A stretch of 64,000 nt of DNA from assembly GCA_910579545.1 (NCBI GenBank), contig CAJTVI010000001.1, forward strand, positions 1 through 64,000, given 5' to 3'. The notes beneath the pieces are model-generated. The model made no database searches and was not told the origin of the DNA. It saw only the letters and a list, made by a program, of their open reading frames with translations. This document shows positions 39,694 through 46,241 of this stretch, piece by piece; the first letter of the stretch is position 1, and each line of letters begins with the position of its first letter. This DNA comes from an uncultured Oscillospiraceae bacterium (GTDB taxonomy: Bacteria > Bacillota > Clostridia > Oscillospirales > Ruminococcaceae). The position numbers and the translations under genes are program-made.

Positions 39694-40464
39694 ATGTACA
39701 GCAACAAGGTGGAAATTTGCGGGGTCAACACGGCCAAACTCCCGATGCTGAAGGAAAAAGAAAAAGCCGAGCTGCTTAAAAAAGCGCGTCAGGGCGACAA
39801 AGAGGCCCGCCAGCAGATGATCCAGGGCAACCTGCGGCTTGTACTGAGCGTTGTGCAGAAGTTTGCCGGCCGGGGCGAAAACCTGGACGACCTCTTTCAG
39901 GTTGGGTGCATCGGGCTGATCAAGGCCATCGACAACTTTGACCCCAGCCTCAACGTGCGGTTTTCCACCTATGGGGTGCCCATGATCATTGGCGAGATAC
40001 GTCGCTTTTTGCGGGACAACAACGCCGTGCGGGTGAGCCGCTCGGTGCGGGACATCGCCTATAAAGCCATGCAGGCCAAGGAGGAGCTGCAAAAAAAGCT
40101 GGGGCGGGAGCCCAAAATGGACGAGGTTGCCCAAAAGGTGGGCCTTGCCCAGAGCGCGGTGACCCTGGCGCTGGAGTCGGTGGTGGATCCCATCAGCCTG
40201 TACGAGCCGGTTTACAGCGACGGCTCGGACACCATCTATGTGATGGACCAGATCGGGGATGCCAGCGGGGAGGAAAGCTGGATCAGCGGCATCATGTTCC
40301 GCGATACGGTCAAGGGGCTGACCGACCGCGAAAAAAAGATCATGGCGCTGCGCTACCTTGCGGGCAAAACCCAGGTGGAGGTTGCGCGGGAGATCGGCAT
40401 CAGTCAGGCACAGGTAAGCCGGCTGGAAAAATGCGCGATGGGGCGCATCAAAAAGCAGCTGTAA
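39694..40464 (+). CDS. sigG: Forespore sigma factor SigG
   Basis: A 256-residue sigma factor with the SigG-specific start NKVEICGVNTAKLP (the SpoIIAB-interaction and identification segment). Region 2 reads GNLRLVLSVVQKFAGRGEN, FQVGCIGLIKAIDNFDP and RFSTYGVPMIIGEIRR. The region 4 HTH is TQVEVAREIGISQAQVSRLE. It drives late forespore genes. A CATACT 50 bp upstream could be part of a forespore-type -10, but the match is weak. In Bacillus it directly follows sigE; here two unrelated minus-strand genes lie between. Confidence 0.97.
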   Translation: MYSNKVEICGVNTAKLPMLKEKEKAELLKKARQGDKEARQQMIQGNLRLVLSVVQKFAGRGENLDDLFQVGCIGLIKAIDNFDPSLNVRFSTYGVPMIIGEIRRFLRDNNAVRVSRSVRDIAYKAMQAKEELQKKLGREPKMDEVAQKVGLAQSAVTLALESVVDPISLYEPVYSDGSDTIYVMDQIGDASGEESWISGIMFRDTVKGLTDREKKIMALRYLAGKTQVEVAREIGISQAQVSRLEKCAMGRIKKQL

Positions 40465-40513
40465 CGCGGCGGTGGGGCAGCCGGCGCCGTTATCAATAAA
40501 ATCAGGACAAAAC

Positions 40514-40574
40514 AAAGCACCAGGCATGGATGCAAAGGGCTATTTTGCCCATAGCATGCTGCCTGGTGCTTTTT
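40514..40574. terminator. Terminator after sigG
   Basis: AAAGCACCAGGCA (40514-40526) pairs perfectly with TGCCTGGTGCTTT (40560-40572), enclosing an inner GGGC/GCCC hairpin, followed by T. It separates sigG from the convergent HAD gene. Confidence 0.8.
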
Positions 40575-40625
40575 GTAAAAAAATGTAACCTTAAAAATGG
40601 AATGATTTGTGGCGTTTGTTCGTTT

Positions 40626-41255
40626 TCATTTCCAGAGCAGATGGCTTTTGAGCGGGATGCCGCACTGGTTGAGCGCCTTGATCAGCGAATTGCTGCCCTT
40701 GTACTGGATGCCGGTGATGCCCAGCTCCACCGCGGCGGTGGCGTTTTCCTTGGTGTCGTCCACAAAGATTGTCTCCTCGGGCGAGAGATTATAGTAGCGC
40801 ATCAGGGCGCTGTAAATGCGGGGGTCGGGCTTGTTGATGTGCACCTGGCAGGAGGCCACCCCGCCCTCAAACAGGGCAAAAAACTCCTGCTGCTTCAGGT
40901 AGGCAAGCGCGTCCTCCGGCACATTGGACAGGTAAAACAGCCTAAAGCCCATCTTGTGCAGCCGCTTCATGATGTCGTAGGTCCTGCCGCGGGTGCGCAG
41001 CGAGCGGATCCAGTCGTCCAGAACGCTCTGCACCTCAAAGGCGCAGCCGGCCTTGCGGGCCTTTTCCATCATGATCTCGTTGCCGCGCTGGCGGGTGATC
41101 TCGCCGGCGTCCAGCAGCGGCCATTCCTCGCTGCCAAAGGTGATATCGTACACCATCTGTTCCACCCTGGCGTCAAAAAAATGCTCCAGCAAAAAGTCGT
41201 GGGGCTTAAAATCCACCACAACGCCCCCAAGGTCAAAGATCACGTTTTTGTACAT
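40626..41255 (-). CDS. HAD-family hydrolase (YihX-like)
   Basis: A 209-residue haloacid-dehalogenase phosphatase. Motif I is VIFDLGGVVVDF, so the usual second Asp is Gly, as in the YihX/epoxide-hydrolase-N subgroup. Motif II is LFYLSNVPED, motif III is the Lys in HINKPDPRIY, and motif IV FVDDTKEN. Substrates in this group are sugar phosphates such as alpha-D-glucose-1-phosphate; the specific one is unknown. Divergent from ylmC. Confidence 0.88.
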   Translation of the reverse strand: MYKNVIFDLGGVVVDFKPHDFLLEHFFDARVEQMVYDITFGSEEWPLLDAGEITRQRGNEIMMEKARKAGCAFEVQSVLDDWIRSLRTRGRTYDIMKRLHKMGFRLFYLSNVPEDALAYLKQQEFFALFEGGVASCQVHINKPDPRIYSALMRYYNLSPEETIFVDDTKENATAAVELGITGIQYKGSNSLIKALNQCGIPLKSHLLWK

Positions 41256-41393
41256 ACCGTCTGCCGCTCCCTAAGTTTTTATGGGATATGTGCGCCCGCC
41301 CCGGTTTTGGGCAGGGGCGGCGCCCCCTCTGCTTTATCCACATTATACAACCATTCGGCCCAGGATACAAATGTTTGCAAAAATTCATCACTA

Positions 41394-41422
41394 TTGGACA
41401 ACTCCGCCGCGATATATATAAA
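41394..41422 (+). promoter_or_regulatory. Promoter of ylmC
   Basis: TTGGAC (41394-41399), 17 bp and TATAAA (41417-41422), about 45 bp before the GTG start. Confidence 0.55.
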
Positions 41423-41431
41423 CAGAACACC

Positions 41432-41449
41432 GCCTGCCGGACGGCAGGC
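41432..41449. repeat. Perfect dyad in the ylmC leader
   Basis: GCCTGCCG-GA-CGGCAGGC is an 8-bp perfect inverted repeat just downstream of the expected transcription start and 3 bp before the GGGAGGG ribosome site. It may be an operator or an RNA hairpin limiting translation. Confidence 0.5.
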
Positions 41450-41467
41450 AGCAGGGAGGGATCTAAA

Positions 41468-41752
41468 GTGACCTTGGCGGAACTGTGCAAAAAGGACGTG
41501 ATCCAGGTGGCCAGCGGGGCAAACCTTGGCCGGGTGGACGATCTGAACTTTGACGCGGCCAATGCAAAAATCTGCGCGCTGGTGCTGTTTGGCCGCCCCA
41601 AGCTGTTTGGGCTGCTGGGGCGGGAGGAGGACGTGTCCATCCCCTGGGAGGAGGTTGTAAGCATCGGCGCGGATGTGGTGCTGGTCAAAAGCGAACTGCC
41701 CCCACCGGCCCATAAGCCCCGGGGCGGGGTGCTGGGGTGGCTGTTCCAGTAG
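41468..41752 (+). CDS. ylmC: PRC-barrel protein YlmC/YmxH family
   Basis: A 94-residue single PRC-barrel protein of the sporulation-associated YlmC/YmxH family. Conserved parts are LAELCKKDVIQVASGANLG, FGRPKLFGLLGREED and IPWEEVVSIGADVVLVK. GTG 41468 lies 8 bases after GGGAGGG; the frame is open further upstream only by chance. In Bacillus ylmC is near sigG in the same sigE-sigG-ylm-divIVA region, so the location is conserved. Confidence 0.88.
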   Translation: MTLAELCKKDVIQVASGANLGRVDDLNFDAANAKICALVLFGRPKLFGLLGREEDVSIPWEEVVSIGADVVLVKSELPPPAHKPRGGVLGWLFQ

Positions 41753-41898
41753 CCTTTTGCGGGCGGCCGCGGCCCTTAAAAAGAAGGCAAAGCAGAGGGG
41801 AGTTGAACCCGAGCCGGGTTCGGCCCCCTTCTGCTAAAGTCAAAAAGCGGCGCGGCCTGCCCTGCTGCTGGATGCCCGGGGCTGGGCAAAAATGGCGC

Positions 41899-41927
41899 TT
41901 GCATTTTTTTGTAAAATCGGATACTAT
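41899..41927 (+). promoter_or_regulatory. Promoter of the LTA-synthase-like gene
   Basis: TTGCAT (41899-41904), 17 bp and TACTAT (41922-41927). The -35 hexamer is the one also used before glpK and the SRP RNA. Confidence 0.6.
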
Positions 41928-42024
41928 AACTCTCGTTTGGCAAAAAGCCTAAAAAAGCGGCGGGACCTGGCCTGTCTCCAGGCCCGGGCCGGCCGCCGGA
42001 TCAAAATACAAGAGGGAAGTTGCC

Positions 42025-43968
42025 ATGCAAACAACTCTTACCCAAAAAGGCTTGGCCTCCAAAGGGGCGCCCCGCCTTATAACCCGCCTGCGCCGCTGCG
42101 CGCTGCCGGGCTGGTGCGCCTTTTTGCTGCCGGCCACAGCGGCCGCGGCGGCGCTTTTGTGCGGCGAATGGATCCACCGCGGCAGCCTGGACGGCACCTT
42201 TTGGCAGGACAGCCTTGCGGCCCATCTGCCGGCCTACCTGCTGGCCTGGCTGCTGCTGCTGGGGGTCTACTGCCTTGTGGACGGCCTTGCAAAGCTGCCC
42301 GCTTTGGCGGTGGCGTGCACCGGCGCGATGGGCTGCATCCCCGCCGCGGTGACCTATTTTAAGCTTAAATTGCGGGGCGAGCCGCTCTTTCCCTGGGATT
42401 TTTCCCAGCTGGGCGAGGCGCTGCAGGTTGCCGGAAAATCCGGCGTACAGCTGCAGCCCCCCATGGCCGGCAGCGCGCTGATCTTTTTGGCGCTGGCGAT
42501 CGCGGCCTGCTTTGTGCGCCGCCCGCACTGGGGCTGGAAAACGCGCGCCGCGCGGGTTTTGGCGCCAGCGGCCGGGCTGCTGGTTTTGGTGTTTGGGGTT
42601 TATTTGCAGCCGGGCGTGACCCTGGCGCTGAAAATCTACCCGGACATGTGGATGCAAAACCGCTACTACCGCACCTATGGGGTCATCAGCGGCTTTATGA
42701 CCAACCTGCAGGCGCTGAACATTGCCGAGCCCGAGGGGTACAGCCCCGAGGCGGTGCAGGCCCTTGCCAGCCAGGCAGACGAAACCCGTGCAAAGCCCCG
42801 CTACGCCCAAAGCTACCGGGCAGCGGGGGACGGCGCGGTGCGGCAGCCCAGCATTATTTTTGTGATGGACGAATCCTTTTGGGACGCAAGCGAGCTGCCC
42901 GGCGTGACCTACAGCGAGGAACTTACCCCAAACCTGCACCGGCTGGCCGAGACCTCGGCCTATGGCAGGGCGTACAGCCCCAGCTTTGGCGGCGGCACCT
43001 GCGATGTGGAGTTTGAGGCGCTGACCGGTTTTTCGGTGGAGTTTTTGCCCGGGGGGTGCAAGCCTTTCCAGCAGCATGTGACCCACGATATGTTCGCGCT
43101 GCCCAACTACCTAAAGGACCAGAGCTACCAGACCGCCGCGGTGCACGGCTATTATAAGCGCTTTTGGAGCCGGAACACCGCCTACCCGCATCTGGGCATC
43201 GACAAATTTATCGGGCTGGAGGATATGCAGAGCCCCGAAAAAAAGCGCGGGGTCTACTGGAAGGGCGGTCTTGTAACCGACGCCGAGATGGCCCGGCAGA
43301 TCATTGACGTTTACGAGCAGCGCGAACCGGGCCGGCCGATTTTTCTGCACGCGGTGACCATGCAAAACCACACTACCTATAATAAGGACAACTACCCCGC
43401 AGGCGAATTGGTGGATATTTTGGAGGCCCCCGCCGGCATGAGCGCCCAGACCCGGGACGCCCTGCGCGATTTTGCCACCGGCGTGCGGGACGCCGACGCC
43501 ATGCTGGGCGCCCTGACCGATTACTTTGCGGCGGTGGAGGAGCCGGTGATCTTAGTGTTTTGGGGCGACCACTACAACCCCATTGGCAGCGGGTACGAGG
43601 TGTACACCTCCACCGGCTACGCCTCGGCCGACAGCCAGGACCCCCGGCTGCACGGCATGCCGCTGCTGATCTGGAGCAATTACTGGCAGGGCAAGGTAGA
43701 ACTTGGGACGATCGGTACATATGAGATCAGCCCGGTGATGATGGAGCTGTACGGCCTTGAAACGCCGCCCTTTTTTGAGTACCTTTTGCAGCAGCTGGAT
43801 GTTTACCGCAGCCGCACCTTAGGCGTTACGGTTCTGCCGGACGGCACCGCCCAGGAGGCCGAACTTACCGAGGAGCAGCAGACCTGGTTTAACGGGCACT
43901 GGATGATGCAGTACGACATGATGTTTGGCGAAGAGACCCTCTGGAAGCCCGAGGAGGAGCAGCCATAG
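42025..43968 (+). CDS. LTA-synthase-family sulfatase (phosphoglycerol transferase-like)
   Basis: A 647-residue membrane protein with about five N-terminal helices (residues 25-195) and an extracellular alkaline-phosphatase-superfamily domain. Metal-site motifs are FVMDESFWD, the nucleophile region SFGGGTCDVEFEALTGF (Thr expected as nucleophile), HGYYKRFWSRN, and FWGDHYNPIG. The group makes or modifies polyglycerolphosphate-type polymers or transfers phosphoglycerol to glycans. Closest in feel to the large Clostridial LTA-synthase-like proteins rather than Staphylococcus LtaS. ATG 42025 follows AGAGGGAAG; it is a single-gene unit. Confidence 0.88.
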   Translation: MQTTLTQKGLASKGAPRLITRLRRCALPGWCAFLLPATAAAAALLCGEWIHRGSLDGTFWQDSLAAHLPAYLLAWLLLLGVYCLVDGLAKLPALAVACTGAMGCIPAAVTYFKLKLRGEPLFPWDFSQLGEALQVAGKSGVQLQPPMAGSALIFLALAIAACFVRRPHWGWKTRAARVLAPAAGLLVLVFGVYLQPGVTLALKIYPDMWMQNRYYRTYGVISGFMTNLQALNIAEPEGYSPEAVQALASQADETRAKPRYAQSYRAAGDGAVRQPSIIFVMDESFWDASELPGVTYSEELTPNLHRLAETSAYGRAYSPSFGGGTCDVEFEALTGFSVEFLPGGCKPFQQHVTHDMFALPNYLKDQSYQTAAVHGYYKRFWSRNTAYPHLGIDKFIGLEDMQSPEKKRGVYWKGGLVTDAEMARQIIDVYEQREPGRPIFLHAVTMQNHTTYNKDNYPAGELVDILEAPAGMSAQTRDALRDFATGVRDADAMLGALTDYFAAVEEPVILVFWGDHYNPIGSGYEVYTSTGYASADSQDPRLHGMPLLIWSNYWQGKVELGTIGTYEISPVMMELYGLETPPFFEYLLQQLDVYRSRTLGVTVLPDGTAQEAELTEEQQTWFNGHWMMQYDMMFGEETLWKPEEEQP

Positions 43969-44002
43969 GCCGGGCAGCGCCTGTCAGATGGGAGAGGTCA
44001 AA

Positions 44003-44047
44003 AAAGTGTGCCGGGCTTAACCATTGCGGTTGAGCCCGGTACTTTTT
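44003..44047 (+). terminator. Terminator after the LTA-synthase-like gene
   Basis: AAAGT-GT-GCCGGGCT-T-AACC pairs with GGTT-G-AGCCCGGT-ACTTTTT around a 5-base loop. The stem is long and T-rich at the 3' side. Confidence 0.8.
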
Positions 44048-44088
44048 GCACCCTTTTTGGCCCTGACGCGCCGCCGCCCCACGGGCTT

Positions 44089-44160
44089 TTTGCACAAGGC
44101 CGGCCGCTTTTAAGGGAGCCTTTGCGGCTTTTGCCGGCCGCGCTTTTTGGCTTGTGCAAA
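44089..44160. repeat. Nested inverted repeat upstream of miaB
   Basis: TTTGCACAAG (44089-44098) is an exact inverted copy of CTTGTGCAAA (44151-44160). Between them GGCCGGC (44098-44104) pairs with GCCGGCC (44133-44139). The right arm contains the -35 of the miaB promoter, so the dyad could be an operator or, in readthrough RNA, a hairpin. Confidence 0.5.
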
Positions 44161-44180
44161 GCCGCAAAATGTTGTATACT
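44152..44180 (+). promoter_or_regulatory. Promoter of the miaB operon
   Basis: TTGTGC (44152-44157), 17 bp and TATACT (44175-44180). It excludes a miaB start at the upstream open-frame limit (44147). Confidence 0.65.
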
Positions 44181-44266
44181 GGGTAGGCAAATCATTGCGG
44201 GCCAGGCGGGGGCGGCGGGATGCGCCGGCCAAAAAACACCCCCGCGGCCAGAAGGCGGAAACAAGA

Positions 44267-45652
44267 TTGCAGACCATCCATTTTACACACAACGAGGCGG
44301 CCGCTAAGGCGGTGGCCGAGCGGTACGAAACCCCGCCGTTGGCCTTTGTGCACAGCTATGGCTGCCAGCAGAACGTGAGCGACGGCGAGCGGCTCAAGGG
44401 CGTTTTGCTGGACATCGGCTACGGTTTGTGCGCCCGGCCCGAGGAGGCCGACCTGATCCTTTTTAACACCTGTGCCGTGCGCGAACACGCCGAGCAGCGG
44501 GTGTTTGGCAACGTGGGCGCGCTTAAAAGCCTCAAGGCGCAAAAGCCCGGGCTGGTCATCGGGCTGTGCGGCTGCATGGTGCAGCAGCCCCAAATTGTAG
44601 AAAAGCTGCGCGCCAGCTACCCCTTTGTGGATCTTGCGTTTGGGGTAAATGCCATCGACCAGCTGCCGGCGCTGCTGCTGGAAAAATGGCAGAACGGCGC
44701 TAAACGGCTTTTAAAAGCCCCCAAAACCCGCGAAAATATTGTGGAAAATATCCCGGTGCACCGCGAATCCTCCTTTCGCGGCTGGCTGCCCGTGATGTAT
44801 GGCTGTGATAACTTTTGTACCTACTGCATCGTGCCCTATGTGCGCGGGCGCGAGCGCAGCCGCAGCCCGCAGGACGTTTTGGCTGAATTTAAGCAGCTGC
44901 TGGCCTCCGGCTGTAAGGAGATCACCCTGCTGGGCCAGAACGTAAACAGCTACGGCAAGGGCCTTGAGCAGCCCATTGATTTTGCCGGCCTGCTGACGCT
45001 CCTGTGCGCCGAACCGGGCGACTACCACCTGCGCTTTATGACCAGCCACCCCAAGGACGCCAGCCGGAGACTGATCGACGTGATCGCGGCTGAGCCCCGC
45101 ATCTGCCGCCATCTGCATCTGCCGGTACAGTGCGGCAGCAACCGCATCCTGGCCCGGATGAACCGCCGCTATACCGTGGAGGAGTACCTTGACCTGATCG
45201 AATATGCCCGCCAAAAAATCCCGGGCGTCACCTTTTCCAGCGACATCATTGTGGGCTTCCCCGGCGAGACCGAGGAGGACTTTGCCCAAACCCTCGAGCT
45301 GGTCAAAAAGGTGGGGTATGCCCAGCTGTTTACCTTTATCTACTCCCGCCGCAGTGGCACCCGCGCGGCTGAGATGGAGGATTTGACCCCGCGCAGCGAA
45401 AAAACCGAACGGATGGCCCGCCTCTTACAGGTCCAGGACGAGATCGCCGGCGGCATTGCCGCGGCCCAGGTGGGCCAAACCTGCACGGTGCTGGTGGAAG
45501 GCTTTGGCCGGCAGGAGGGCGCCCTCTGCGGCCGGCTGGACAACAACCTTGTGGCCGAGTTTTTGGCCGGGGAGGAATGGATCGGCCGGTACGCCCGGGT
45601 ATCCATTACCGGCGCGCGGGGCACAATGTTACAGGGAACGCTGGCAGGCTGA
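44267..45652 (+). CDS. miaB: tRNA-2-methylthio-N6-isopentenyladenosine synthase
   Basis: A 461-residue radical SAM methylthiotransferase acting on A37 of tRNA after MiaA (encoded downstream). The N-terminal cluster Cys lie in HSYGCQQN, FNTCAVRE and GLCGCMV, the radical SAM motif is CDNFCTYC, and a C-terminal TRAM domain follows. TTG 44267 is the only start between the promoter and the conserved N terminus, behind AAGGCGG. First gene of miaB-ymcA-mutS-mutL-miaA. Confidence 0.96.
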   Translation: MQTIHFTHNEAAAKAVAERYETPPLAFVHSYGCQQNVSDGERLKGVLLDIGYGLCARPEEADLILFNTCAVREHAEQRVFGNVGALKSLKAQKPGLVIGLCGCMVQQPQIVEKLRASYPFVDLAFGVNAIDQLPALLLEKWQNGAKRLLKAPKTRENIVENIPVHRESSFRGWLPVMYGCDNFCTYCIVPYVRGRERSRSPQDVLAEFKQLLASGCKEITLLGQNVNSYGKGLEQPIDFAGLLTLLCAEPGDYHLRFMTSHPKDASRRLIDVIAAEPRICRHLHLPVQCGSNRILARMNRRYTVEEYLDLIEYARQKIPGVTFSSDIIVGFPGETEEDFAQTLELVKKVGYAQLFTFIYSRRSGTRAAEMEDLTPRSEKTERMARLLQVQDEIAGGIAAAQVGQTCTVLVEGFGRQEGALCGRLDNNLVAEFLAGEEWIGRYARVSITGARGTMLQGTLAG

Positions 45653-45732
45653 ACGCCTTTACAGCGCAAAAAAGGCCCCCGCCGGCTGTCAGGCGCCGGC
45701 AGAGGAGGCAAAACCGAAAGGGGAAAAACATC

Positions 45733-46140
45733 ATGAACGCGATCGACCTTTTTAAAAAAGCCGCTGTGGCCATGCAGACGGATGACCGTTACCTCGCGCT
45801 GGACGCCGCCCGCCGTGCCAACGACGCGGACGAGGAACTGCAAAACCTGATCGGCGAATTCAACCTTGTGCGGATGGACCTGAACAACGAGATCGGCAAG
45901 GAGGAGCGGGACGACAACCGGGTGGCCGAGCTCAACCAAAGGGTCAACCAGCTGTACAGCGATATTATGTCCCACGAGGGGATGGTGCGCTACAACCAGG
46001 CCAAGGCCGAGGCCGAGGCGATGATCTCCCACATTGACGCCATCATCAACACGGCCATGAACGGCGGCGACCCCATGCTGGTGGAACAGCCCGAAAGCGG
46101 CTGCACCGGCAGCTGCTCGTCCTGCTCGGGCTGCCACTGA
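45733..46140 (+). CDS. ymcA: YlbF/YmcA-family regulator with Cys-rich tail
   Basis: A 135-residue helical protein of the YlbF/YmcA family; its place between miaB and mutS is that of Bacillus ymcA (ricA). YmcA, YlbF and YaaT form a complex that steers RNase Y and binds [4Fe-4S] clusters. The tail here reads GCTGSCSSCSGCH with four Cys, a likely cluster or metal site. AAAGGGG precedes ATG 45733. Confidence 0.85.
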   Translation: MNAIDLFKKAAVAMQTDDRYLALDAARRANDADEELQNLIGEFNLVRMDLNNEIGKEERDDNRVAELNQRVNQLYSDIMSHEGMVRYNQAKAEAEAMISHIDAIINTAMNGGDPMLVEQPESGCTGSCSSCSGCH

Positions 46141-46241
46141 GCGGGGCGGTTTTGCCGGCCCATGGGGCGGCGGCCAGCTGCCCATAAGATGTAAAAAAGA
46201 ACGCAAAAAGGCCAAAAAGGCAAAAGGAGCAAAGGGGACAG

